DNA of 64,000 nt, from NCBI RefSeq assembly GCF_025457425.1, contig NZ_JAMXIA010000001.1:3658001-3722000 (forward strand), in the 5' to 3' direction. The translations under genes and the position numbers were made by a program. Below the pieces are notes generated by a model that searched no databases, was not told the origin of the DNA, and was given only the letters and a program-made list of their open reading frames with translations. Position 1 is the first letter of the stretch; each line of letters begins with the position of its first letter. Of this stretch, positions 43,135-51,374 are shown in pieces. The stretch is from Chryseobacterium foetidum. Lineage in GTDB: Bacteria; Bacteroidota; Bacteroidia; Flavobacteriales; Weeksellaceae.

Positions 43135-43563
43135 ATGAGTCATCCTATCGAAATTCAAACCGTTATAAAAGCTTCTCCGGAACGAATCTGGAAGGCTTTG
43201 ACAGATAAAACAGAAATGAAAGCCTGGTATTTTGATATTCAGGATTTCGAACCCATTATAGGAACTGTTTTTGATTTTTATGAGCCGGGAGATCACAAAA
43301 AATACCATCACATCGGTGAAGTTCTGGAAGTAATTCCAGAAAAAAAACTTTCTTACACCTGGACGTATCCTGATTTTTCCACGGCGAAATCCACGGTCAC
43401 TTGGGAAATTAACGCACTAGAAAATGGAGATACTTCAGTAAAAGTAACGCATACCAACACAGAAGAATTCAGCGAACTGGGAGAAAATTTTTCAAGAAAA
43501 AGTTTTGCTGAGGGATGGAGTGGGATTTTAAACCAAAGTCTGAAGCCTTTTCTGGAGAAATAA
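43135..43563 (+). CDS. SRPBCC (AHSA1/START-like) domain protein
   Basis: A 142-residue protein of the AHSA1-like group: IKASPERIWKALTDKTEMKAWYF at the N-terminus, the FDFYEPGDHKKYHHIGEVLEV strands, and a long C-terminal helix (SFAEGWSGILNQSLKPFLE). These helix-grip proteins bind hydrophobic ligands or chaperones. The ATG at 43135 is preferred over a TTG at 43126. It is followed 15 bases later by a VOC gene. Confidence 0.87.
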   Translation: MSHPIEIQTVIKASPERIWKALTDKTEMKAWYFDIQDFEPIIGTVFDFYEPGDHKKYHHIGEVLEVIPEKKLSYTWTYPDFSTAKSTVTWEINALENGDTSVKVTHTNTEEFSELGENFSRKSFAEGWSGILNQSLKPFLEK

Positions 43564-43578
43564 TTTAAACAAAGTAAA

Positions 43579-43962
43579 ATGTTAAAATTCAACAAGCTCA
43601 AACCGATTCTGTGGACAGATCACCTTGATGAATCCATATCTTTTTACACCCAGATTTTAGGATTTGTATTAATTGAAAAAAACGAAGACTGGCAGTGGGC
43701 TTCCTTGCAGAAAGATGAGGTGGTTCTTATGATTTCGAAAAAAAATGACCATTCTAAATTCAACAACATCGGTTTTTCGGGTTCATTTTATTTTAATGTT
43801 GACGATGTGGAAGTTTTATGGACAGATTTAAAAGAAAAAGCTGATGTCTGCTACGAAATTGAAACTTTTGAATGGGGAATGAGAGAGTTTGCAGTCTACG
43901 ACAACAACGGTTATATATTACAATTCGGAGAGAATGTTTCTGAAATTAGCAAAGAGCCGTAA
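43579..43962 (+). CDS. VOC-family (glyoxalase/bleomycin-resistance-like) protein
   Basis: A 127-residue single-unit VOC protein with LWTDHLDESISFYTQILGFVL and, near the end, EWGMREFAVYDNNGYILQFGE carrying a likely metal-ligand Glu. Substrate unknown. It probably shares a transcript with the SRPBCC gene. A TATTTTTG box (43970-43977) just after its stop is a candidate promoter for the next gene. Confidence 0.86.
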   Translation: MLKFNKLKPILWTDHLDESISFYTQILGFVLIEKNEDWQWASLQKDEVVLMISKKNDHSKFNNIGFSGSFYFNVDDVEVLWTDLKEKADVCYEIETFEWGMREFAVYDNNGYILQFGENVSEISKEP

Positions 43963-43998
43963 TTTTTGTTATTTTTGGAAAAATTTTTTAAATAGAAT

Positions 43999-45024
43999 AT
44001 GAAAAATAAAATCATAGCAGGTTTTGCAGCACTTTTAATGATTGTCTCCTGTAAAGATGACGGGAAAGTGATGAACAATCTTGCAGACTACAATAATTCT
44101 ATGGAGGAAAAGGGATATCACTTCGGGGATAAAATCAATCTTCCACAAGACGTTTTGGATATTGCAGAATCAATCACGATCAGCTTTGGAGATAAAGAAA
44201 CGAAGGATTTAGTAGTTGATCCAAAATATTTTACGCTTGGAGATAATGCCGTTACTTTTAATATCAAAACAAAGGGTGGAGAAATGCTCACACAGGATGC
44301 AACAGTAAATGTTTACAGCAAAAGTCCTGAACAGGCGCTGAACTACGAAGTTGTAGCTGAATATCCTCACAATCCTGCCAATTTTGTACAGGGATTCCAG
44401 ATTGAAGGAAATACAATCTACGAAAGCGAAGGTCAGTATGGCTCATCAAGGCTGATCACTTATAAAATTGGGGACACTATTCCAATCAAAGAAACGAAGC
44501 AGACCGACGATATTTTTTCTGAAGGAAGTACGATTGCAGGAGATAAAATCTATCAGTTAACATGGGAAAATAAGAAAGGTCTTGTTTATGAAAAAAATAC
44601 GCTCAAATTGCTTTCTGAATTTCCTTATCCGGATATGATGGTGCAGGGCTGGGGTTTAACGTATGACGGAAAGCATCTCATTGCCTCGGACGGAACAAAA
44701 AATCTTTACTTTCTGAACCCAGCTGATCCTTCAAAAATTGTAAAATATATTTCAGTTGCCGGAAACAGCTCGGTGTACGACCAGTTAAACGAACTTGAAT
44801 ATTACAAAGGTTTCATTTATGCCAACGTTTGGCACAAACCGATTATCTTAAAAATTAATCCTGCTAACGGAGAAGTTGTTGGTAAATTTGATTTCACACA
44901 AATCGCAAAACCATTTACCGATGCCAACTCCGAACATGTACTGAACGGAATTGCATTCAAAGGCGACAATATGGTTGTCACGGGAAAAAATTGGAATAAA
45001 ATATATGAGGTTGCCGTAAAATAG
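43999..45024 (+). CDS. glutaminyl-peptide cyclotransferase (lipoprotein)
   Basis: A 341-residue lipoprotein (signal ending MIVSC, Cys18). After an Ig-like N-terminal region, a five-bladed propeller of the Glu_cyclase_2 family occupies about 120-341: YPHNPANFVQGFQIEGNTIYES, DDIFSEGSTI, MVQGWGLTYDGKHLIASDG, VWHKPIILKINPANGEVVG and LNGIAFKGDNMVVTGK. It converts N-terminal glutamine of exported proteins to pyroglutamate. This suits a lineage in which many mature exported proteins begin with Gln after an xAQ cleavage site, as seen across this window. Confidence 0.88.
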   Translation: MKNKIIAGFAALLMIVSCKDDGKVMNNLADYNNSMEEKGYHFGDKINLPQDVLDIAESITISFGDKETKDLVVDPKYFTLGDNAVTFNIKTKGGEMLTQDATVNVYSKSPEQALNYEVVAEYPHNPANFVQGFQIEGNTIYESEGQYGSSRLITYKIGDTIPIKETKQTDDIFSEGSTIAGDKIYQLTWENKKGLVYEKNTLKLLSEFPYPDMMVQGWGLTYDGKHLIASDGTKNLYFLNPADPSKIVKYISVAGNSSVYDQLNELEYYKGFIYANVWHKPIILKINPANGEVVGKFDFTQIAKPFTDANSEHVLNGIAFKGDNMVVTGKNWNKIYEVAVK

Positions 45025-45075
45025 TTAAAATTGAAAGTAATTTCCCGCTTAACAAAATAAAGTATGTAAATTGTC

Positions 45076-45100
45076 AGCGTTCCTTTTGGGACGCTTTCTT
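45076..45100 (+). terminator. rho-independent terminator after the cyclotransferase gene
   Basis: AGCGTTCC (45076-45083), TTTT loop, GGGACGCT (45088-45095), then TTCTT: an 8-bp stem with one G-U pair. It lies inside the longest possible version of the next frame, which argues for a later start there. Confidence 0.75.
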
Positions 45101-45112
45101 AGTAAAATAGTA

Positions 45113-46006
45113 TTGAGGTTATTTAGTATCATCTGTTTATTTTTATTCTGTACGGTTTCTGCGCAGAAAAGTCTTCCTTTAGACACATTAAAACTGAAGG
45201 AAGTAAAAGATTTTTTTGCCGATGATTACGGGAATCTCTACATCTACAAAAGCAAAGATTTCAGCCTTACCAAATACGATTCTTTAGGGAAACAAATCGG
45301 GCAGATGATGTTGCCGGTTCCTTACAAAATACAGAGCGTTCAGAATCCTTTAAGCATTCCGCTTTTTTCTGAAAATGCTCAGGAAATGAAATTTGTAGAT
45401 CAAAATCTTAATGATATTCAAAAAATAGATTTCAAACAGAAATTCAGCTACATCAAACATGCTTATGCTGAGGATTTGCAACAGATCTGGCTTTTGGATG
45501 AAAGTACAAGACGACTTTTACAATACAATTTCCGAAATGATACAACCATCAATTCTTATCCTTACGACGGTGGTTTTGAAGACATTATTGATCTGTTGGT
45601 TTTTGAAAATAAGGTCTACGTTTTAAGTAAAAAACTGTTCAGGGTTTACAATTTAAAATTTGAAAAACTTTTTGAAGCCGAAGTTACCGATGGAAAACGT
45701 TTCAGAAGAGAAAATGATATGGTTTTAATTATTACCAAAAGCAGTATTCTTAGGTTCAGTCCGGATCAGAAAATCACCAAAATATTTGAAGATCCCGATA
45801 CGCAGATTGTGGATAAAAACAGCCTCGCTTTTTTTGAACTAAAAGGCAACAAACTCTATCTTTACACGCCCGAAACTATTCGTCTCATGGAGGCTAAAGC
45901 CAAAAAGGAAGAACTTGAAGAAACCATCGAAGAACTGGAAAATGAAAAATCTGAGAAAGGCGACATCATGAAAGTTCTGGACGAAATTGAGGAATTGGGT
46001 TATTAA
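45113..46006 (+). CDS. uncharacterised exported propeller-like protein
   Basis: A 297-residue protein if started at the TTG at 45113, which gives a clean signal peptide (RLFSIICLFLFCTVSAQ). An earlier TTG at 45071 would place the start in the terminator hairpin of the previous gene. The mature part has repeated strand motifs (DDYGNLYIYKSKDFSLTKYD; KFVDQNLNDIQKID; QQIWLLDESTRRLLQYN; NKVYVLSKKLFRVYNL) consistent with a beta-propeller, ending in an acidic coiled tail of Glu/Lys. No named family recognised. It lies 24 bases before the deoxynucleoside kinase gene. Confidence 0.7.
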   Translation: MRLFSIICLFLFCTVSAQKSLPLDTLKLKEVKDFFADDYGNLYIYKSKDFSLTKYDSLGKQIGQMMLPVPYKIQSVQNPLSIPLFSENAQEMKFVDQNLNDIQKIDFKQKFSYIKHAYAEDLQQIWLLDESTRRLLQYNFRNDTTINSYPYDGGFEDIIDLLVFENKVYVLSKKLFRVYNLKFEKLFEAEVTDGKRFRRENDMVLIITKSSILRFSPDQKITKIFEDPDTQIVDKNSLAFFELKGNKLYLYTPETIRLMEAKAKKEELEETIEELENEKSEKGDIMKVLDEIEELGY

Positions 46007-46030
46007 AATTTAAATAAGACACATAGAAAT

Positions 46031-46651
46031 ATGCATATTGCGGTTACAGGAAATATCGGAGCAGGAAAAACGACTTTAACGACCATGCTCGCCAAACATT
46101 ACGGCTGGGATGCACAGTTTGAGGATGTAGATCACAACCCTTATCTGGAAGATTTCTATGCAGACATGAGCAAGTGGAGTTTTGCCCTTCAGATTTATTT
46201 TCTTGGAAGCCGTTTCAGACAGGTAAAAGAAATCCGTGAGAGCGGGAAAAATATTATTCAGGACAGAACGATCTATGAAGATGCCCATATTTTCGCGGAA
46301 AACTTAAATGATATGAAACTCCTGTCAGACAGAGATTACAATAATTATGTTTCGGTTTTTAATCTGATGAAATCTTTTGTTTCGGCGCCTGATCTTTTGA
46401 TTTATCTGAAATCTGACGTACCTAATTTAGTAAAGAAAATTTACAAAAGAGGAAGGGAATATGAAGCCTCAATCAGCATCGAATACCTTTCTAAACTGAA
46501 TCAGAAATACGAAAAATGGATTTCTGAATACACGGAAGGCAAACTGCTTATTATAGAAGTAGATGATCTTGATTTTGTAGAAAAACCCGAAGACTTTGGC
46601 TTTATTCTTGAAAAGATTGAAGCAGAGCTCAATGGTTTATTTAAGCCTTGA
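46031..46651 (+). CDS. deoxynucleoside kinase
   Basis: A 206-residue dNK-family enzyme that phosphorylates deoxynucleosides for salvage. P-loop GNIGAGKTT (residues about 7-15), the FEDVDHNPYLEDFYADM substrate segment, the IIQDRTIYEDAHIF (DR) motif and a lid with KRGREYEASI are present. The preferred base cannot be told from sequence. Cytoplasmic. Confidence 0.92.
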   Translation: MHIAVTGNIGAGKTTLTTMLAKHYGWDAQFEDVDHNPYLEDFYADMSKWSFALQIYFLGSRFRQVKEIRESGKNIIQDRTIYEDAHIFAENLNDMKLLSDRDYNNYVSVFNLMKSFVSAPDLLIYLKSDVPNLVKKIYKRGREYEASISIEYLSKLNQKYEKWISEYTEGKLLIIEVDDLDFVEKPEDFGFILEKIEAELNGLFKP

Positions 46652-46686
46652 GTCTCAAATCTCGAATCTCAAATCTCAAATCTAAA
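46651..46686. repeat. AATCTC microsatellite-like tract
   Basis: About five degenerate AATCTC(A/G) units directly after the deoxynucleoside kinase stop and up to the next start; same motif as in 39797-40025. Confidence 0.7.
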
Positions 46687-46691
46687 ATATC

Positions 46692-47039
46692 ATGGTACTT
46701 AAAGTGCTCCACAACGGAAACTGTTCAAAATCCAAAGCAGTTTTGGAATATCTTGACGAAAACGGCGTTGCCTTCGAAATTATAGATTTAATGGAAGATC
46801 CGCTTTCGGCACTGGAAATTAAAACATTACTCAAAAAGCTAAGCCACAGCGTTCATGATTTGATCAGAAAGACCGACCGTCTTTACCTTGAAAATTATGC
46901 AGGCAAAGAACTTTCTGAAGATGAGTGGATTGATGTATTGGTAAAAAATCCGTCACTTATTCAGAGGCCAATTTTAATCAAAGGCTCAGTGGCAATGCTC
47001 GGAAGACCGATTGAAAACGTAAAATTCTTTATCGAATAA
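46692..47039 (+). CDS. ArsC/Spx-family reductase-like protein
   Basis: A 115-residue thioredoxin-fold protein: VLHNGNCSKSKAVLEYLDENG with a single catalytic-type Cys11 in an NCSKS loop, VDLMED-type strand, and LIQRPILIKGSVAMLGRP carrying the conserved RP motif. These match glutaredoxin-dependent arsenate reductase ArsC and its relatives such as YffB and Spx. No ars genes are near, so a general redox role is as likely as arsenate reduction. Confidence 0.88.
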   Translation: MVLKVLHNGNCSKSKAVLEYLDENGVAFEIIDLMEDPLSALEIKTLLKKLSHSVHDLIRKTDRLYLENYAGKELSEDEWIDVLVKNPSLIQRPILIKGSVAMLGRPIENVKFFIE

Positions 47040-47048
47040 AAACACAAA

Positions 47049-47071
47049 AAAGTCAGCACTACGCTGACTTT
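47049..47071. terminator. bidirectional terminator between convergent genes
   Basis: AAAGTCAGC (47049-47057) and GCTGACTTT (47063-47071) form a perfect 9-bp stem with a five-base loop. It is flanked by A- and T-rich runs on both sides and lies between the ArsC-like gene and the minus-strand DUF493 gene. Confidence 0.85.
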
Positions 47072-47091
47072 CACTTTTAAGTTAATTGTAA

Positions 47092-47126
47092 CTTCATTAC
47101 TCATTACCTATTACTCATTACTCATA
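47092..47126. repeat. ATTACTCATTAC microsatellite-like tract
   Basis: Degenerate ATTACTC units between the terminator and the end of the DUF493 gene; similar to the GTAATGAGTAAT units (reverse complement) near 39797. Confidence 0.7.
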
Positions 47127-47128
47127 TC

Positions 47129-47434
47129 CTAAAGTAGAATAACTTCTTCGATTTTACTTACTTCCTTGTAAATTCTCACCACCTGATCTGCATCCAGAAC
47201 AAAAGCGTTGATGTTGCAGGCTGTATATTTCCCGTTTTTGCTTTCGCGGTTTCCGAGGGTGAATTTAATTCCGTCAAAAACTTTGTAAATCTCTGTAAGT
47301 TTCGCCTGATCGGTCGGGATGATAAATTTAAATAAATAATCTTCCGGAAAATCATGATTATCTTCTAATTTTTGTTTTAAAGATTCATAGAAATCTTCAG
47401 GGTTGGCGTGTTGGTTTCCCTCTATAATATCCAT
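47129..47434 (-). CDS. DUF493 family protein
   Basis: A 101-residue cytoplasmic protein with the DUF493/YbeD-type ACT-like pattern: EDFYESLKQKLEDNHDFPEDYLFKFIIP, then GKYTACNINAFVLDADQVVRIYKEVS. Function of the family is unsettled. It lies 25 bases after the DUF4197 gene on the same strand. Confidence 0.87.
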   Translation of the reverse strand: MDIIEGNQHANPEDFYESLKQKLEDNHDFPEDYLFKFIIPTDQAKLTEIYKVFDGIKFTLGNRESKNGKYTACNINAFVLDADQVVRIYKEVSKIEEVILL

Positions 47435-47459
47435 TATTTAATTTGTCTTAAAATTTTAT

Positions 47460-48140
47460 TTACTGTTTTCCTAAAGGTCCTAAAAGACTTTTGGAATTCT
47501 CAATTTCGTAGTCTTCGATAATGTTAAACATCCCGTTGACCAGTTGCTCAGATGCTAATGTGCTCAATCCACCTGAATTTACGGAAGTTTTATTGCCACC
47601 CAAAAGGCTTCCTAAAAGATTGCTTCCGGATAGCGCTGTATTGATCGTTTTTACGATACCGTATTTGTTCAGTTCCTGTTCAACTCTTGGCGCAATCGCC
47701 TGTATCAGCTGAGTTTGGGTTTTCTCCTTTAAAATTAAAGTGGCAGTACCTTTTTCACCCTGAATAATTCGTGTTACATCCTGTGCGCTCAAACTGTTCA
47801 CAGCGCTCTCCAATATTGGTTTTGAAATATTAACCGTGTAGGCCGCCGCTTCCGCAATGTATTGTTTTTCTTTCTGCACTAAGGACGGAGCAATCTTCTC
47901 TAAAGTTGTGTTGATGTCTCTTAATTCCTTGGGCAGTGCTTTGTCTATCAGATTGTTCTGCATAAAAGCATCCTTATTTCCGTAAATATTGGCTCCTTTA
48001 TTAATTCCGCCAAGCAAAATTCGCTTGATAATAGAAAGGCCGACATCTGATGTCGCGAGGGTAGTGCAGGATTGAACAGAAGTGGTAATTATAGCACCTG
48101 TTCCTAAAATTAAACCTGCAGCGATTATATATTTTTTCAT
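47460..48140 (-). CDS. DUF4197 lipoprotein
   Basis: A 226-residue protein with a lipoprotein-type signal (SVQSC, Cys25) and the DUF4197 plan: IKRILLGGINKGANIYG, the LIDKALPKELRDINTTLEKI motif, SAQDVTRIIQGEKGTATLILKEKT and a C-terminal IAPRVEQELNKYG. Helical, probably periplasmic. Function unknown. It is transcribed with the DUF493 gene. Confidence 0.85.
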   Translation of the reverse strand: MKKYIIAAGLILGTGAIITTSVQSCTTLATSDVGLSIIKRILLGGINKGANIYGNKDAFMQNNLIDKALPKELRDINTTLEKIAPSLVQKEKQYIAEAAAYTVNISKPILESAVNSLSAQDVTRIIQGEKGTATLILKEKTQTQLIQAIAPRVEQELNKYGIVKTINTALSGSNLLGSLLGGNKTSVNSGGLSTLASEQLVNGMFNIIEDYEIENSKSLLGPLGKQ

Positions 48141-48233
48141 AACTCAGTTTAAATGAAATCAGATTTCAAATATAGCACCAAAATATATTATTTGAAAATG
48201 TACATTGACTGACGAAGTAATTTCTACCACACA

Positions 48234-48265
48234 AATGTTAAAAATCGTTCAAATATTTTAACATT
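48234..48265. promoter_or_regulatory. perfect inverted repeat upstream of the glucan locus
   Basis: AATGTTAAAA (48234-48243) and TTTTAACATT (48256-48265) are perfect complements around a 12-base spacer. It lies about 270 bases before the SusC gene and 94 after the DUF4197 start, in the divergent gap 48141-48537. It may be an operator; a stem-loop is also possible. Nothing else except the -7 box below is seen in this gap. Confidence 0.45.
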
Positions 48266-48477
48266 CTCCGAGTTTTTGCAACCTTGAAACTGTTTTTTGG
48301 GGGAACAATTGCTTCTTTAAGACAAATTAAAGATCAAAAATGATGTAAAATTGATAATTTTTTCTTCTTATATTAACGAAATGTTAATAGATATAAGTTT
48401 TATATTGCTTAATTTTAGGAAGATATGTTAAAAAACTAATTTCTTTAAGTAAAATTAACAGGATTGAATTTTTTTTT

Positions 48478-48485
48478 TATTTTTG
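48478..48485 (+). promoter_or_regulatory. -7 box before the susC-like gene
   Basis: TATTTTTG matches TAnnTTTG, 53 bases before the ATG at 48538. No well-spaced TTG is present upstream, as is common for regulated Bacteroidota promoters. Confidence 0.45.
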
Positions 48486-48537
48486 AATTTAATGTCTTTT
48501 TTTGAGATAAAGAAACAAACAAGAAAATTGAAACTAT

Positions 48538-51363
48538 ATGAAACAAAAAAATTTAAAGTATTCCACCCTCATTGCGGTTCTCTACTTCGGTATGAACGTC
48601 AACGGGCAGACTACCCCTCAGGACACTATTCCCAGAGAGAACAAAATCGAGGAGGTGGTGATGATTGGGTATGGTACCGCCAAGAAGAGAGATCTTACGG
48701 GATCAATCGCTAAGGTGGATGGTAGTGAAGTGGCGGATAAACCCGCAGCTAATCCAGTAAATGCTTTGCAAGGTAAGGTAGCTGGTCTATCTGTAGTTAA
48801 TTCTGGACAGCCAGGATCACAAGCTGATGTGAGAATTAGAGGAACAGTAACCATCAATGGGGTGAACCCAGTCTATATTGTAGATGGTGTTTTCGCAAAT
48901 AATATTGATTTTTTAAATCCAGCAGATATCGAATCTATGGAAATTTTAAAAGATCCTTCCTCATTGGCAATCTTTGGTAGTAGAGGTGCAAATGGAGCTA
49001 TTATCGTGACTACAAAAAGGGGGAAATCAGGAAGAACTTCTGTGAGTCTTTCATCTTCGTTCGGTGTAAAATCATTGGATAACAGACCGAATATTACTAA
49101 CTCAGCAGGTTTCAAAACTTTATACAATGAAGATTTAGCCAATCAGGGATTAGCACCTTATAATTTATTTAATATTTTTAATGCAGATACCAATTGGGTA
49201 GACGAAATCCGTGAAAAAGGTGCAACTATACAACAACATAATGTTACTATTGCTAATGGAAGTGAAAAAAATAGGATGAGCTTTTCTTTTGGTTACCAAA
49301 AAGAGCAAGGTTCTATAAAGTATGAAGATTATGAGAGATTGACATTTAAGTTTAATGATGATCTAAAAATAACAAAAGGTCTAAGAGCCGGTTTTGGTTT
49401 CACAGGGGCTTATGCTAAGTTGCCACAGATCAGAAGTTTTAGTTCAGCTTTAAATGCAACTCCGGTAGTTTCTCCCACAAATAGCATCGATGGTGAGTAT
49501 TTTGGATTATATAATTCATTACCACAACAATTGGGTGCTGCTCAAATAGGAAATCCTTTAGCTTTGGTAGAAGGGCACAGATACACACAGCTTAATAAAG
49601 ATTTTCAGTTTAACCCTAATGCCTATTTAGAATTTGATTTTGCTAAACATTTCACTTTTCGTTCAAATTATTTTCTGACGTACAGAAATGGTACGGGCAG
49701 AGGTTACGAACCAATATTTAATGTATACATTCCAGAATCAAATACAATTTCTCCTTATTCAGGAAGACTTTTATCTACAGTCAATCAATTTGAAAATAGA
49801 GATTTGTCTTTTCAACAGAATCAGTTATTGACCTACAAAAACAAATTTGGAGATCATGATTTAACTTTGATGGCAGGTTTTGAAACTATAAACCGCGAGT
49901 ATTCTAGTATGTCGGGCAACGCAAAAAGTAGTTTGGCAAACCCTCTGGGACAAATGCCAAATAACCCAAGATTTTGGTATTTAAATTCTGATTACGTAGA
50001 TCCTATTACAAAGCAGGTGAATACAAGCCAATACAGACAGAAACAGGTTTCATATTTTGGTCGTATGCTTTATAGTTTTAATAATAAATATATGTTGAAT
50101 GCGTCTTTGCGTAACGATGGTTCATCAATGTTGGCGCCAGGTAATAGATTTGACTGGTTCTGGTCTGTAGGTGCAGCTTGGGAAGTTACTAAGGAAGACT
50201 TTCTTAAAGGAAACGATGTAATCAGCTACTTAAAATTAAAAGGTTCATATGGTGATTTAGGAAACCAATTTACACCTTATAGTTATTTCGGATATCCTGT
50301 ATATGTAGAAGGGGGAACTGGTGTTTTCAACGGCAATCTTTATCCGGCATTTGTAAAACAATATGAAGAAGCAGACGATCTTAGTTGGGAGCATCTAAAA
50401 TCTTACGAATTTGGGTTTGAATCATCATTTGTAAACAAAAAATTATCTTTAGAAGCTACATATTACAATAAAAAGACTCAAGATTTATTGAACTATGTAA
50501 TTGGTAATCCTAACTTTTTTATGAATTCTGGATCTATAGAATCTAAAGGATTTGAATTTACCGCAGGTTGGAAAGATAATCTTGGAGAAAACTTCAGCTA
50601 TTATGTTAATGGTAATTTAACAACTACAAAAACAAAGGTATTAAATACTTTAGAAGATGGATATCAAACATTTTATGGACCAGCAATATTTAAAGCAGGA
50701 CTTCCTGTAGGAGCTTTCTACGGATATGTTGTAGATGGTCTTTATCAATCGTATGCAGATATTCTTGGTTCACCTGCCTCTACAATTGGTGATGTAGGCC
50801 CAGGAGATTTTAAGTATAAAGATATTAATGGGGATGGTAAGATTACTCCCGATGACCGTACTATGATTGGAAATCCTACACCGGATTTTACTTATGGATT
50901 TAGTGTTGGTGCCGATTACAAAGGGTTTTTCCTGAATGCAGATTTCTATGGGGTTTATGGAAACGAAGTTTTCAGAGATTGGGGTAACGGAAACTCCTTC
51001 GCACCATTTAATTATCGTGAAGAAAGATTAGAAAGATGGACAGGTGCCGGTACTTCTAATTGGGAACCAAGAAGTTTTTCCGGAAACGCTTACAATAGAG
51101 AAAATTCAACTTATATGATTGAAGATGGAAGCTTTTTCAGAATTAGAAACGTACAGTTAGGATACAATTTTGATTCAGAATTGGTATCAAGATATAAACT
51201 GCAAGGTTTAAAACTTTATTTTAATGTTCAAAATTTGAAAACTTGGGATAAGGTAAATGGTTTCACACCAGAATTTGGCGGATCAGCAACTCAGTTTGGA
51301 GTAAATACGAGTGGTTATCCAAATCCACGAATTGTAAGCTTTGGTGTTAATGCAACTTTTTAA
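48538..51363 (+). CDS. SusC/RagA-family TonB-dependent outer-membrane transporter
   Basis: A 941-residue protein: signal peptide (to about residue 24), TonB-box-like KIEEVVMIGYGTAKK at about 36-50, plug domain (VADKPAANPVNALQGKVAGL; VYIVDG; IESMEILKDPSSLAIFGSRG; GANGAIIVTTKRG), then a 22-strand-type barrel to the C-terminal VSFGVNATF. It imports oligosaccharides bound by its SusD lid. It lacks the carboxypeptidase-regulatory domain that usually separates signal peptide and TonB box in SusC proteins. First gene of the glucan locus; SusD follows 11 bases later. Confidence 0.95.
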   Translation: MKQKNLKYSTLIAVLYFGMNVNGQTTPQDTIPRENKIEEVVMIGYGTAKKRDLTGSIAKVDGSEVADKPAANPVNALQGKVAGLSVVNSGQPGSQADVRIRGTVTINGVNPVYIVDGVFANNIDFLNPADIESMEILKDPSSLAIFGSRGANGAIIVTTKRGKSGRTSVSLSSSFGVKSLDNRPNITNSAGFKTLYNEDLANQGLAPYNLFNIFNADTNWVDEIREKGATIQQHNVTIANGSEKNRMSFSFGYQKEQGSIKYEDYERLTFKFNDDLKITKGLRAGFGFTGAYAKLPQIRSFSSALNATPVVSPTNSIDGEYFGLYNSLPQQLGAAQIGNPLALVEGHRYTQLNKDFQFNPNAYLEFDFAKHFTFRSNYFLTYRNGTGRGYEPIFNVYIPESNTISPYSGRLLSTVNQFENRDLSFQQNQLLTYKNKFGDHDLTLMAGFETINREYSSMSGNAKSSLANPLGQMPNNPRFWYLNSDYVDPITKQVNTSQYRQKQVSYFGRMLYSFNNKYMLNASLRNDGSSMLAPGNRFDWFWSVGAAWEVTKEDFLKGNDVISYLKLKGSYGDLGNQFTPYSYFGYPVYVEGGTGVFNGNLYPAFVKQYEEADDLSWEHLKSYEFGFESSFVNKKLSLEATYYNKKTQDLLNYVIGNPNFFMNSGSIESKGFEFTAGWKDNLGENFSYYVNGNLTTTKTKVLNTLEDGYQTFYGPAIFKAGLPVGAFYGYVVDGLYQSYADILGSPASTIGDVGPGDFKYKDINGDGKITPDDRTMIGNPTPDFTYGFSVGADYKGFFLNADFYGVYGNEVFRDWGNGNSFAPFNYREERLERWTGAGTSNWEPRSFSGNAYNRENSTYMIEDGSFFRIRNVQLGYNFDSELVSRYKLQGLKLYFNVQNLKTWDKVNGFTPEFGGSATQFGVNTSGYPNPRIVSFGVNATF

Positions 51364-51374
51364 AAATTGAAAAA

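Noticed and set aside
46692..47039. Arsenic-resistance gene
   Set aside because: ArsC-fold proteins include many non-arsenate redox proteins, and no arsB, acr3 or arsR neighbours are present.
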